A DNA stretch of 43,655 nucleotides from Clostridiales bacterium (lineage in GTDB: Bacteria > Bacillota > Clostridia > Peptostreptococcales > Acidaminobacteraceae): contig JAIOSU010000274.1 in NCBI GenBank assembly GCA_021107455.1, positions 1 to 43,655 of the forward strand, given 5' to 3'. Each line of letters begins with the position of its first letter. Position 1 is the first letter of the stretch. A program made the position numbers and the translations under genes. The notes beneath the pieces were generated by a model that was given only the letters and a program-made list of their open reading frames with translations, ran no database searches and had not been told where the DNA came from. This document shows positions 8,434 through 17,290 of this stretch, piece after piece.

Positions 8434-10059
8434 TTACTCAAGTGAAAACACATAATAATATACGGGTTGTCCACCAAAATATACATCGATCTCCAAATCT
8501 GGAAAACGTTTTTCTATAGCTTCAGCCAGTGTTTGCGCATCCTCTTCTGTAACGTCAACACCATAATAGATGGATAAAATCTCAGAACTTTCATCTCTTG
8601 TCTTCTCAATGGATTCAAAGATAACGTCATATTGATTTTTACCCACTCCTTTGATTTCACCATCCGCAACAGCTAGAAAATCATCTTTTTCAATGGACAT
8701 TTCATTGAAAAGTGTATCTCTGACTGAATATGTGATTTGAATGGTCTTAACATTACCCAAACTCTCCAGCATTGCCTCAAAATTTTCTTTGGCGTCCAGT
8801 TCACGGTTGAAATCAAGCATCGCTGTAATACACTGTGGCATGGTTTTGGTAGGAATCACGTAGATATCCTTGTCACTTAACTCTTTGGCTTGATTTGCGG
8901 CCATAATGATATTGCTATTGTTTGGAAAAATAAAAATATGCTTTGAATTGCATCTGTCAATTTCCCTCAAAAAATCTTCTGTGCTCGGGTTCATGGTTTG
9001 TCCACCTTCGATATTGCCAAGTATACCCAAATCCTTGAAGATGTTGATAAATCCATCTCCCATTGCAACTCCGATAAAACCATAGTCCTCATCGTATGGG
9101 ATGGATTCGATTGTCACATGTGATCCATCGATGATATTGCTATGTTGATCTTTCATATTTTCAATTTTAACTTTTTTGAGACTTCCATACTTTAGGGCTT
9201 CTTCAAGTGCAAGACCTGGATTGTTGGTATGAATGTGAACTTTGATCAGTTCCTCATCTTGTACGAACACCAAGCTGTCTCCCATTTTTTCAACAAATGC
9301 CTTTAGTTGATTGCCTTTCATATTATCGCCTTCAATTATGAACTCGGTACAATATGCGAACTCAATATCATCTGTATTCATATAGGCTTGAGCTGGAGCA
9401 TTTTCAGCTACAGCTGGCTTGATGGATTCATAATTCGTTTCTATACCAAGCATGGCGTCATGACAACCTTTCAAAATGAACAACAATCCTTTTCCACCTG
9501 CATCAACTACATTAGCTTGCTTGAGCACTGGTAGCATTTCGGGTGTTCTCTCAAGTGTCTCTTCGCCCCTTTTAATCAACAAGGCGAACAATTCCTCAAT
9601 ATCTAATGATTCATCGACATATTCCATACCACGTTCTGCAATTTCGCGAATTACTGTTAAAATTGTACCTTCAACCGGTTTGAGTACAGCACTGTATGCA
9701 GTATCGGCAGCATCTTTGAAAGCATGGCAAAGTTCTGAGGAGTTAAGTTCCTTTTTCCCTTTGCATCCTTTTGCGAAACCTCTGAATATTTGCGATAAAA
9801 TAACGCCCGAGTTGCCCCTTGCGCCCATCAAAGATCCTTTGGAAATTGTTTTTGATACTTCTTCCACTGTATCAAATGATTGTTTTGACAACCCTTCGAC
9901 TGCGGAATTCATAGTTAACGACATATTAGTCCCTGTATCTCCATCGGGTACTGGAAACACATTTAAAGCATCAACAATATCTTTGTTCCTATTTAACTCA
10001 TAAGTCCCCTGCTTAAACATTTTCGCAAGCAACTCAGCATTAATGGTTTTTAATTCCAC
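8434..10059 (-). CDS. fakA: Fatty acid kinase subunit FakA (DhaL/DegV-linked, YloV)
   Basis: FakA is the ATP-binding subunit of fatty acid kinase; it phosphorylates fatty acids held by FakB (DegV family) proteins to give acyl-phosphate for PlsX/PlsY. The 541-residue protein has the DhaL-type nucleotide site VFPVPDGDTGTNMSL at about 34-48, a second loop with KGSLMGARGNSGVILSQI near 71-88, a middle domain with VHIHTN near 270-275, and a C-terminal EDD-like domain. The start is GTG at 10059, eight bases after AGGAGG. It follows asp23 by 15 bases, the yloU-yloV order of Bacillus. A likely FakB is encoded at 17278-18231. Confidence 0.92.
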   Translation of the reverse strand: MELKTINAELLAKMFKQGTYELNRNKDIVDALNVFPVPDGDTGTNMSLTMNSAVEGLSKQSFDTVEEVSKTISKGSLMGARGNSGVILSQIFRGFAKGCKGKKELNSSELCHAFKDAADTAYSAVLKPVEGTILTVIREIAERGMEYVDESLDIEELFALLIKRGEETLERTPEMLPVLKQANVVDAGGKGLLFILKGCHDAMLGIETNYESIKPAVAENAPAQAYMNTDDIEFAYCTEFIIEGDNMKGNQLKAFVEKMGDSLVFVQDEELIKVHIHTNNPGLALEEALKYGSLKKVKIENMKDQHSNIIDGSHVTIESIPYDEDYGFIGVAMGDGFINIFKDLGILGNIEGGQTMNPSTEDFLREIDRCNSKHIFIFPNNSNIIMAANQAKELSDKDIYVIPTKTMPQCITAMLDFNRELDAKENFEAMLESLGNVKTIQITYSVRDTLFNEMSIEKDDFLAVADGEIKGVGKNQYDVIFESIEKTRDESSEILSIYYGVDVTEEDAQTLAEAIEKRFPDLEIDVYFGGQPVYYYVFSLE

Positions 10060-10074
10060 TTGATTTCCTCCTAG

Positions 10075-10431
10075 CTACTCTTGAACTTTGACGCCTTCAA
10101 TGTTTAAGTTGACTTCAACTACATTTAAGCCGGTTTGGGTTTCAACGTTGTATTTTACTTTTTCAATAATGTTTTCAGCGACAACAGACAATTTGGTTCC
10201 AAATTGAACTATGACAAACAAATTGATTTTTATACCTTGATCTTCAGAAGTGACTTCTACACCCTTTGAAAGATGTTCACCTTTTAAGATTTTAGCGATA
10301 CCATTCTTTGCCGATTTATATGTCATTCCGACGAGGCCATAGCACTCCATTGCGGAAACCTCGGCTATAGTGGCTATAACATCGTTTTTAATGGATATAT
10401 CACCATAATTATTTGTTATTTTTATGGACAT
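10075..10431 (-). CDS. Asp23/Gls24 family envelope stress response protein (YloU-like)
   Basis: A 118-residue protein of the Asp23/Gls24 family, associated in Firmicutes with the cell envelope and alkaline or general stress; exact function is unclear. Visible family features are GDISIKNDVIATIAEVSAME at the start, followed by the VEVTSEDQGIKINLFVIVQ segment. No membrane segment is present. It precedes fakA by 15 bases and follows an AGGAGG site, so both are probably one transcript. This gene and rpmB diverge from a 209-base intergenic region; only a weak minus-strand promoter candidate was seen there. Confidence 0.88.
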   Translation of the reverse strand: MSIKITNNYGDISIKNDVIATIAEVSAMECYGLVGMTYKSAKNGIAKILKGEHLSKGVEVTSEDQGIKINLFVIVQFGTKLSVVAENIIEKVKYNVETQTGLNVVEVNLNIEGVKVQE

Positions 10432-10566
10432 GTTTTTCCTCCTTCTATTCCAGAGTTTATAATCATTTTAAGTTTATTTTATAGTAAGATGGGCTTAATA
10501 TCAAGATAATACGTAGCAAAAGGACAAATAAATCTAAAAAAACATATGTACTGGGCTATTTTTTAC

Positions 10567-10595
10567 TTGAAAAAGAGTTCTTCCTCTGATACAAT
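10567..10595 (+). promoter_or_regulatory. Sigma-A promoter for rpmB
   Basis: TTGAAA (10567-10572), a 17-base spacer and TACAAT (10590-10595). The rpmB ATG follows about 45 bases later, behind GAAGGAGGTG. Confidence 0.85.
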
Positions 10596-10640
10596 ATGTT
10601 TGTTATGTTGTGAGTTAATAACTCGAAGGAGGTGTAATAA

Positions 10641-10832
10641 ATGGCAAGAGTATGTGATGTATGCGGAAAAGGAATGATGTCTGGTAATACTGTCAGTCAT
10701 GCTAACAACCACAATCGAAGAACTTGGGCGCCTAACTTAAGAAGTGTTAAAGCTTCAGTAAACGGTGGCACTAAGCGTATTAAGGTTTGTAGCAGATGTT
10801 TACGTTCAGGTAAAGTCGAAAGAGCGGTATAA
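10641..10832 (+). CDS. rpmB: 50S ribosomal protein L28, zinc-binding form
   Basis: A 63-residue L28 starting [20 protein letters not shown]. Two cysteine pairs, CDVC (5-8) and CSRC (51-54), indicate the zinc-containing form, matching the zinc-containing L32 in this window. The central segment [14 protein letters not shown] is the rRNA-binding family signature. It is encoded alone on the plus strand, opposite to thiN and asp23, as in Bacillus. It has its own promoter, a near-perfect ribosome binding site and its own terminator. Confidence 0.97.
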   Translation: MARVCDVCGKGMMSGNTVSHANNHNRRTWAPNLRSVKASVNGGTKRIKVCSRCLRSGKVERAV

Positions 10833-10843
10833 ATTCAGAACTC

Positions 10844-10868
10844 AAGATCGAGCTGGCTCGATCTTTTA
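10844..10868 (+). terminator. Terminator of rpmB
   Basis: A perfect stem AAGATCGAG with CTCGATCTT around CTGG, followed by a short T-rich tail, 12 bases after the rpmB stop. Confidence 0.82.
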
Positions 10869-10888
10869 TTTTGAAATAAATCAGCCAA

Positions 10889-10925
10889 AAAATAGGCCAA
10901 GCATTAAGCTTAGGCCTATTTTTTT
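10889..10925. terminator. Bidirectional terminator after thiN
   Basis: AAAATAGGCC pairs with GGCCTATTTT around an AAGC/GCTT inner stem, with T tracts on both strands. It ends the long rsmB-to-thiN transcript at the thiN stop and backs up the rpmB terminator. Confidence 0.85.
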
Positions 10926-11592
10926 ATGTTCTGTCTTTTGATTGAATCAATAAAGCTTTCCCTGATCTAATACTGATATACCCCTTCTTTTCACTCAGCT
11001 CATTGCTGATACCAATGGTTTCTGAGAAGGCGATTTTCGCGTCGTCAAGCGGATATTTGAACCCTTTGAGATTTACTCCCTCTATTTGCGTACCCAGTGG
11101 TACAAGGGATATATACCTCCCAAAAATCGACTCTCTCTCTACGGTTCTTTCATGAGGTCCTTCGATCATTTCAAGACAATTAAGATCGTCAATCATATAT
11201 GCTTTAGTATGTTTTATCCGATCCAGTAAAAATATATTCCCCATCAAATGGTCCAATCTTCCACCGAATCCGCCGATGATCACCACCTCATCAACATTTT
11301 TCTTCAGCATTTGATCGATGGCAAGTTCAGCATCAGTTTCGTCTTTTTCTGAAGGAAACCGATCACATACGGCATCAGGCCAAAGTTCAAGATAATCATC
11401 CAGCCCGTTTACAGAGTCAAAATCTCCTACCAACTGTGACGGAGCAATATTGAGGGCTTTCAAAATGGATAAACCTCCATCGACGCCGATCACCCATTCA
11501 AATTCAAGATTTTCAGAATATCTTCTCAAATGACTCAAGATATCTTCCTGTCGCCCTAAAACCCCGTTCAGCGCGATCAAACCAATTTTCAT
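10924..11592 (-). CDS. thiN: Thiamine pyrophosphokinase
   Basis: ThiN transfers pyrophosphate from ATP to thiamine, giving the cofactor thiamine pyrophosphate directly. In the 222 residues the conserved acidic blocks are visible: GVDGG (36-40), LVGDFDSV (54-61) and PSEKDETDAELA (80-91), followed by the GGFGGRLDH segment. The ATG overlaps the rpe stop (ATGA), so it is coupled to rpe. It is the last gene of the rsmB-stp-prkC-rsgA-rpe-thiN run. No TPP riboswitch was recognised nearby, as expected for a salvage kinase inside a housekeeping operon. Confidence 0.94.
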   Translation of the reverse strand: MKIGLIALNGVLGRQEDILSHLRRYSENLEFEWVIGVDGGLSILKALNIAPSQLVGDFDSVNGLDDYLELWPDAVCDRFPSEKDETDAELAIDQMLKKNVDEVVIIGGFGGRLDHLMGNIFLLDRIKHTKAYMIDDLNCLEMIEGPHERTVERESIFGRYISLVPLGTQIEGVNLKGFKYPLDDAKIAFSETIGISNELSEKKGYISIRSGKALLIQSKDRT

Positions 11593-12239
11593 ACGGCCGC
11601 TCTAAACGCCTTGACAGTTTGATCAATACTTGATGTATTGAATATGGCTGATCCGGCAACAATTATACCCGCACCAGCATCAACAACTTTTTTTACATTG
11701 TCGAGTTTAATTCCGCCATCCACTTGAATTTCACACTTGAGTCCTTTGTCATCAATCATAGCTTTTAGATTTTTAATTTTATCAGTCATGCTTTCAATAT
11801 AACTTTGTCCTCCAAATCCAGGGTTGACCGACATGATCAGGACCATATCCAGTTCTGGAAGAATTTCCTCAATTGAGGATAAAGGTGTTCCAGGATTCAG
11901 CGCAACAGCAGCCTTTACACCAAAACTTTTGATATATTGAATCGTTCTATGGATATGTCTGCATGCCTCAATGTGGACATTTATAAGGTCTGCACCAGCA
12001 TCTACAAAATCAGAGATATACTGGTCTGGATTCTCGATCATGAGGTGCACATCCATAAACAAATCAGTTTTGCCCTTTAGGGATTTCAGAATTGGTGCAC
12101 CAAAAGAAATATTCGGTACAAAATGTCCATCCATAACATCTATATGGAGGTATTCAACGCCTGCTGCCTCAACTTCCTTGACTTGTTCAAGCAACCTTGA
12201 GAAATCTGCAGACAATATTGAAGGTGCCAATTTTACCAT
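11589..12239 (-). CDS. rpe: Ribulose-phosphate 3-epimerase
   Basis: Rpe interconverts ribulose 5-phosphate and xylulose 5-phosphate in the pentose phosphate pathway. The 216-residue TIM-barrel protein has the family motifs LAPSILSADFSRL at the start, HIDVMDGHFVPN (metal ligands His32 and Asp34), DVHLMIENP around His65, MSVNPGFGGQ, and the phosphate-binding VDGGI with AGSAIF. Its start overlaps the rsgA stop by 7 bases and its stop overlaps thiN, the conserved Firmicute order. Confidence 0.97.
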   Translation of the reverse strand: MVKLAPSILSADFSRLLEQVKEVEAAGVEYLHIDVMDGHFVPNISFGAPILKSLKGKTDLFMDVHLMIENPDQYISDFVDAGADLINVHIEACRHIHRTIQYIKSFGVKAAVALNPGTPLSSIEEILPELDMVLIMSVNPGFGGQSYIESMTDKIKNLKAMIDDKGLKCEIQVDGGIKLDNVKKVVDAGAGIIVAGSAIFNTSSIDQTVKAFRAAV

Positions 12240-13123
12240 TTTTTATTCTTCCTCCTCAAATCATCTATTTCTTTATAAATATATACATATGCATTATATC
12301 GTTCCACTGCAAGTTTCTTCTCTGTCACAGCTTCCTTGACGCTGCATCCAGGCTCATTAAGATGAAGACAATTGTCAAAACGACAAGTTTCTTCAAGAAT
12401 TCTGAATTCAGGAAAGAAATGCTTCAGCATTTCAGGTTCAATCTCCTCAAGTGACAATGAAGTGAATCCCGGAGTATCCACTACGATCCCCCCGTTGACC
12501 AAATCCAAGAGTTCAGAATGTCTGGTTGTATGTTTACCACGCTTGATTTTTTCACTGAGTGTTCCGGTTTTCAGTGCGAACTTCTCTTCAATGGCATTTA
12601 AAATGGATGATTTGCCTACACCAGAGGGACCTGAAAACACCGAGATCTTATCTACTAGATAAGTACTGAGTTCTTCAATGCCCTCACCCAAAAGCGCACA
12701 GGTTTTAATGGTTGGATATCCAGCTTTCTTATAGTTCTCACTGACACTCTCAAAATCCAATTTGGCATCCAGATCACCTTTGTTGAAACAAATGACAATG
12801 TCAAGCCCTGCATTTTCAGCCAGGACAAGCATCTTGTCCAATAATGTGATGTTGGGCATAGGATCTTTGATGGAAAACACGATAATTGCTTGATTTACAT
12901 TCGCAACGCTAGGTCTGAGCAGTTCGGTATTTCGTGGTAAAAGTTCTTCAATCATACCTTTTTTCTCTTCTTCGTCCAAAATTGAAATCTCAACGAAATC
13001 TCCAACCATTGGTGATTTGTTCTGATTCTTGAATTTCCCTCTTGCTTTGCACTCATACATGGATTGGTTGTACTTCACATAGTAAAATCCACCAATGCCC
13101 TTAAAAATTATCCCGTGATCCAT
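12233..13123 (-). CDS. rsgA: Ribosome small subunit GTPase RsgA
   Basis: RsgA is a circularly permuted GTPase that checks late 30S maturation near the decoding centre. From the N-terminus there is an OB-fold (to about residue 65), the G4 motif NKGD at 114-117, then the P-loop GPSGVGKS at 165-172 and DTPG at 216-219, the permuted order. A C-terminal zinc site uses Cys247, Cys252, His254 and Cys260. The ATG at 13123 (296 residues) is preferred because the longer GTG start at 13129 falls in the AAGGAAAGGTG ribosome binding region. It follows prkC, as in Bacillus. Confidence 0.95.
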   Translation of the reverse strand: MDHGIIFKGIGGFYYVKYNQSMYECKARGKFKNQNKSPMVGDFVEISILDEEEKKGMIEELLPRNTELLRPSVANVNQAIIVFSIKDPMPNITLLDKMLVLAENAGLDIVICFNKGDLDAKLDFESVSENYKKAGYPTIKTCALLGEGIEELSTYLVDKISVFSGPSGVGKSSILNAIEEKFALKTGTLSEKIKRGKHTTRHSELLDLVNGGIVVDTPGFTSLSLEEIEPEMLKHFFPEFRILEETCRFDNCLHLNEPGCSVKEAVTEKKLAVERYNAYVYIYKEIDDLRRKNKKW

Positions 13124-13139
13124 AAACACCTTTCCTTAA

Positions 13140-15110
13140 TTAAAATTCAATCTCTTGTTCATAGCCTTTGACAGACCCATAGAAAACTGAAATAGTGGCA
13201 GTACCGCTACCTGTAATGGTTTTTTGGATTGCAATATCAGGTCCTTCAGATTTGGAATGAACATTTTCATAAATCACTTCGCTCACACCATTTTGAAGCA
13301 TCTCTATTCTAATGGTCTCTGTATCACCCGAAAACTTTTCGAGTTCTAAGTGTATGGTCAATCTGAGTTCACTTTCAGTACCAACCGGTTCCTCCGGTTC
13401 TACTGGATCTTCAATGATTGTTTCAGGTCCGTTGCTGACAATGACTGGTATTTCTGTACCTTGATTGACCTCAGTACCCAAAAACTCTTGGGTGATGATT
13501 CTACCTTTTTCGGTCCCGTCATTCAGTTCATATGAAATCGATCCTAATTTAAGCCCCAATTGATTGAGTGTAACTTCAGCTTCACGTATGGTCATTCCAA
13601 TTACTGAAGGCACTATGAAAGTCTTGACTTCAGGTCCTCTGCTGACGACCAAATCTATAACGGTACCCTCATCCATTTTTATACCCGATTTTGGTGTTTG
13701 ATCAATAATCATATCTTCTGGAAAATCATTGAACTCATAAGTGATTTCCCCGACTTCAAATCCTTCCACTTCTATCATCACTCTGGCTTTGCTCAAAGTC
13801 TGTTGCTTTACATTTGGAATCAGTGATTGAATTCCGCCGTTACTGACAACGAGTTTGACAGTGAATCCTTCTTTAAGTTCTTCCCCTTCTGGATAAGACT
13901 GTGAAATAATGTGATCAACCTCTACATCATCATTAAACCTTCTTTCAGTCACGTCAGCTAGAAGTCCGACATCAGTCATCGCTCTAACCGCTTCATCTAC
14001 TGGCATTCCTACTACACCCGGAACCGGTACAAGGTCCACATCGAAAATGTTCTTGAACTGATTGAGTGCAAAGATGCCAAATACCATAATGGCCATCACA
14101 AGAGCTGCCAATACAACAAGAGTAATGTTGAGACGTGTTGGTTTATGTCCATCGGGAACTTGATTGTTTTTCTTATCTGCTACCTTTGTCGTTTTATATC
14201 TCATAAGCTGATCTTCTGTGATTTTTGGTAGTACTGCCGTCTCCTGATTGATATGATTGTAACTATTTGCAAGGAAATCTTTATCGGACTTCAACATTTT
14301 AAGGTCATCAATAAAAGCCACCATATCCTGATAACGATCGGTAGGATTCTTCTCTGTAGCTTTCTTAATGATCGAAGCCAAGCCCTCGCTGATACTTCTA
14401 TTTACTTCTTGAGGATTCGGCAATTCATCTTTGATTTGCTTGAGAGCTACGGTAACTGGAGTATCCCCTTCAAATGGTAATTCTTTTGTGGCCAGTTCAT
14501 ACATCATTATTCCAAGTGAATATATATCACTTCGGGCATCCACATAGCCACCTCTCGCTTGCTCTGGAGAGGCGTAATGAACAGATCCGATAATTTCCTT
14601 TGTATTGACAAGCGTGGATGTCGTTGCAGCTCTGGCAATACCAAAATCTGCAACTTTGATGCTCCCATTCTCACTTACAAGAATATTTTGAGATTTGATA
14701 TCCCTATGGATGATGTCTTTATGATGAGCTTCTGTAAGAGCGGAAGCAACCTGCATAACAATGTTGATGATAGCCTCTTCGCGCATGAAACCTTGCATAT
14801 GGACCAAATAATCCTTAAGCGTATTTCCACTTACAAGCTCCATGACAATATAATGATGATCATCGCTGAAGCCCACATCAAAAATATTGACTATATTGGG
14901 ATGTGAAAGCTTCGCCGCCGCTTGTGATTCTTTTTTAAATTTATTGACAAACTCTTCATCGGAATTGAATTCTGTCTTCAATATCTTGACAGCAACCATT
15001 CGATTGAGAATCAAGTCTTTGCCTTTATATACAGTAGCCATGCCACCGGTACCGAGCACTTCCATTATTTCATATCTGTTACTCAGTATACTCCCTATGA
15101 TCTGCGTCAT
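13140..15110 (-). CDS. prkC: Membrane Ser/Thr protein kinase PrkC with three PASTA domains
   Basis: PrkC phosphorylates cell-wall, translation and metabolic proteins in response to muropeptides or lipid II. In the 656 residues, the kinase domain spans about 10-275 with the glycine loop GTGGMATVYKG (20-30), Lys42, HRD (135-137) and DFG (155-157). A single membrane helix lies at about 328-351. Three extracellular PASTA repeats follow (about 360-426, 427-493, 494-562). After a Pro/Glu linker (564-577) there is a further domain of about 75 residues, rich in alternating hydrophobic residues and likely beta-stranded, which I do not recognise. It is followed by rsgA and preceded, 11 bases upstream, by its phosphatase stp. 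Confidence 0.95.
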   Translation of the reverse strand: MTQIIGSILSNRYEIMEVLGTGGMATVYKGKDLILNRMVAVKILKTEFNSDEEFVNKFKKESQAAAKLSHPNIVNIFDVGFSDDHHYIVMELVSGNTLKDYLVHMQGFMREEAIINIVMQVASALTEAHHKDIIHRDIKSQNILVSENGSIKVADFGIARAATTSTLVNTKEIIGSVHYASPEQARGGYVDARSDIYSLGIMMYELATKELPFEGDTPVTVALKQIKDELPNPQEVNRSISEGLASIIKKATEKNPTDRYQDMVAFIDDLKMLKSDKDFLANSYNHINQETAVLPKITEDQLMRYKTTKVADKKNNQVPDGHKPTRLNITLVVLAALVMAIMVFGIFALNQFKNIFDVDLVPVPGVVGMPVDEAVRAMTDVGLLADVTERRFNDDVEVDHIISQSYPEGEELKEGFTVKLVVSNGGIQSLIPNVKQQTLSKARVMIEVEGFEVGEITYEFNDFPEDMIIDQTPKSGIKMDEGTVIDLVVSRGPEVKTFIVPSVIGMTIREAEVTLNQLGLKLGSISYELNDGTEKGRIITQEFLGTEVNQGTEIPVIVSNGPETIIEDPVEPEEPVGTESELRLTIHLELEKFSGDTETIRIEMLQNGVSEVIYENVHSKSEGPDIAIQKTITGSGTATISVFYGSVKGYEQEIEF

Positions 15111-15121
15111 TTGGGTCCTCC

Positions 15122-15835
15122 TTATAGTTCAATGCAAACAACGGTGATATTATCTTTTCCACCATTTTGGTTAGCACTTTGGACTAATAATTCTGATACC
15201 TCATCAAAATCGTGATTTTTAAAAATGCTCAGTATTTCATCTGTCGTCACCATATTCGATAGCCCATCTGAACAGATCAAGATATATTTGTAATCATTTA
15301 TATCATAACTTGATTTATAGATTTCGAATTTACTATCCACTCCGAGTGCACTGGTGATGATATTTTTATCAGGATGCATTTCTGCTTCCTCCGCACTGAT
15401 GCTTCCAATTTTAACGAGTTCCGCCACCAAAGAATGATCCTTGGTCAGTTGTGTGACACTGTTTTCGTTTATAGCGTAACATCTACTGTCACCAACATTG
15501 GCAATATAAAGGATATTATCTTTTAAATGGGCTACCACAACCGTTGTCCCCATCCCTTTACAATCTGGATTATTTTCAACATAAGCAAGTATCTCATTGC
15601 TCGCATACATCAATATTTCTTCAATGTCATATCCAAAATCGAATGTATCACTCAAGATTCTATCTTCAATGGTTCCAATAATTGCTTTCGATGCTATCTC
15701 AGAAGCAACTTCTCCGGCTTTATAGCCTCCCATACCATCTGCGACTACAAAAACCTTCGCATGGTCACTGATCAAATAATAATCTTCATTATTATTCCTT
15801 TTGATGCCTTTATCGGTTAAACCTGATACTCTCAT
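15122..15835 (-). CDS. stp: PP2C-type Ser/Thr protein phosphatase Stp (PrpC)
   Basis: This phosphatase removes phosphates placed by PrkC. The 237-residue protein shows the PP2C metal-binding motifs: NNEDYY (Asp18), VADGMGGYKAGEVAS (Asp33 and the GMGG turn), NVGDSRCY, CSDGLSNM near 189-196, and GGKDNITVV near the C-terminus (Asp of KDN). It lies between rsmB and prkC in the conserved rsmB-stp-prkC-rsgA order, 9 bases after rsmB and 11 before prkC, so kinase and phosphatase are made together. Confidence 0.95.
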   Translation of the reverse strand: MRVSGLTDKGIKRNNNEDYYLISDHAKVFVVADGMGGYKAGEVASEIASKAIIGTIEDRILSDTFDFGYDIEEILMYASNEILAYVENNPDCKGMGTTVVVAHLKDNILYIANVGDSRCYAINENSVTQLTKDHSLVAELVKIGSISAEEAEMHPDKNIITSALGVDSKFEIYKSSYDINDYKYILICSDGLSNMVTTDEILSIFKNHDFDEVSELLVQSANQNGGKDNITVVCIEL

Positions 15836-15844
15836 ATCTACCTC

Positions 15845-17179
15845 TTATTCATCTTTAGTCATTTTTGCTATAAAAAAGCCATCTGTTTGATCGACATTTG
15901 GAAAAAGCGTAATGGTGCCGTTTGACTCCACACCTGGCATATCTGTAATTTTCATCAATTTGAAATGCACATGATGTGATAAAAACCTCTCTACCATTTT
16001 GATGTTTTCATCAGCATTGATGGTACAAGTACTGTAAATCAAAGTTCCACCTGATTTCACATATTCAGATGACGTCTCTAAAATCTTATACTGAATTTCC
16101 GTAAGTGAGTTCAAATCTTCAATTGACTTATTGTATTTGATATCAGGTTTACGTCTTATTATGCCAAATCCTGAGCAAGGTGCATCTACAAGTACGATAT
16201 CAGCTAAATATTTCAGTGACACATCAAAATGTGTCGCATCAAAAACTTCAGTCTTGATCATATTGATTCCCAATCGCTCAGCTGATTCCTCAATCAGCTT
16301 TAACTTCTGGGGATGCAGATCTCTCGCTATAATCTGACCTGTATTTTTCATGAGTTGAGCCATATGGGTAGTTTTACCGCCAGGTGCGGCACAAACATCA
16401 ACTACTGTGTCCCCCGGTTTTACATTTGATATTTTGGAAACACACATGGAACTGATATCTTGAACTTGAAACCAGCCTTCATTGAAACCCATTAAAGAGT
16501 CAATGGAATGTTCGTTCAAATTTTCTACCATCACAGCATCTTCCATCCACTCTGATGGAAACACCTTTATACCTTCGGCCTCAAGACGATCAATGAATTC
16601 ATCTCTTTGAATTTTAAGCGTATTCACCCGTAACCATAGTTTTGGAGTTTCATTATTTGATTTAAGAAGAGATTCAGTAAACTCTTCACCAAATTCATTC
16701 AGCCATTTTTCCACCAACCATTCCGGATGGGAATATGAGATACTAAGATGTGCAACCAAATGTTTATTACGATCAGGTAATTCGATATTACCTGATATAC
16801 GAATGAAGGACCTTAAAATGCCATTGACGTATCCACTGTATTGAGGAGAGAATTTTTTTGCGAGTTTCACGCTTTCATTGACAGCTGCTGAATCGGGTAC
16901 TTTGGACATGAATTTGATCTGGTAAAGTCCCATTCTTAGAATATTCAGGATTTCCTTGTTGATTTTACCATATCTTACAGTTGACAACTTCCTGATATAA
17001 TAATCCAATAACAGTTTATTTTCAAGCACCCCATATACGATGTTGGTTATAAAGCGTCTATCAATATCAGTCACTTCGCTGGATTTCAACATTTCCTTTA
17101 TCGTGATGTGGGAAAACTGGTCTTCCATTTCAATTTGTTTGAGTATTTTCAGGGCCAATCTTCTGGCGTTGTTTTTCAT
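15845..17179 (-). CDS. rsmB: 16S rRNA (cytosine967-C5)-methyltransferase RsmB
   Basis: RsmB methylates C5 of C967 in 16S rRNA. The 444-residue protein has an N-terminal NusB-like RNA-binding domain (about 1-135), then the catalytic Rossmann domain with SAM motif VVDVCAAPGGKTTHMAQ, the DAPCSGFG motif and the STCTI motif; the cysteines in the last two are the release and nucleophile residues of the m5C family. It is the first gene of the rsmB-thiN operon, downstream of an extended -10 promoter. In Bacillus it follows fmt directly; here yugP, the KamA-like gene and the DegV gene intervene. Confidence 0.95.
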   Translation of the reverse strand: MKNNARRLALKILKQIEMEDQFSHITIKEMLKSSEVTDIDRRFITNIVYGVLENKLLLDYYIRKLSTVRYGKINKEILNILRMGLYQIKFMSKVPDSAAVNESVKLAKKFSPQYSGYVNGILRSFIRISGNIELPDRNKHLVAHLSISYSHPEWLVEKWLNEFGEEFTESLLKSNNETPKLWLRVNTLKIQRDEFIDRLEAEGIKVFPSEWMEDAVMVENLNEHSIDSLMGFNEGWFQVQDISSMCVSKISNVKPGDTVVDVCAAPGGKTTHMAQLMKNTGQIIARDLHPQKLKLIEESAERLGINMIKTEVFDATHFDVSLKYLADIVLVDAPCSGFGIIRRKPDIKYNKSIEDLNSLTEIQYKILETSSEYVKSGGTLIYSTCTINADENIKMVERFLSHHVHFKLMKITDMPGVESNGTITLFPNVDQTDGFFIAKMTKDE

Positions 17180-17200
17180 CTTTTTTCCTCGCTATCCTTC

Positions 17201-17229
17201 ATTATACCAAATATCATCTTCACATTTAA
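17201..17229 (-). promoter_or_regulatory. Extended -10 promoter for the rsmB-thiN operon
   Basis: On the minus strand TGG followed directly by TATAAT (17201-17206) forms an extended -10 element; a weak TTAAAT -35 lies 17 bases upstream. It sits between the degV terminator and the rsmB start. Confidence 0.6.
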
Positions 17230-17261
17230 GGAAAACCCATTATTTATTAAATAATCTTAAC

Positions 17262-17290
17262 AAAAGCGATTGATGAATCAATCGCTTTTT
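17262..17290 (-). terminator. Terminator overlapping the degV stop
   Basis: A perfect stem AAAAGCGATTGA with TCAATCGCTTTT around a short loop; the gene's TGA stop lies within the stem. The minus-strand T run is interrupted (TTTTGTTAAG), so efficiency is uncertain. Confidence 0.6.

Noticed and set aside
9476-10003. A 175-codon plus-strand open frame within fakA
   Set aside because: It is antisense to the strongly conserved FakA nucleotide-binding domain, its translation is low-complexity and Ser/Thr-rich, and no ribosome binding site is evident.
10432-10640. A riboswitch or small RNA between asp23 and rpmB
   Set aside because: Apart from the rpmB promoter and two ribosome binding sites, only AT-rich sequence without a convincing stem is visible.
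10641-10832. Opposite orientation of rpmB as a rearrangement
   Set aside because: The lone reversed rpmB between thiN and the asp23-fakA pair is also the arrangement known from Bacillus, so it is not unusual.
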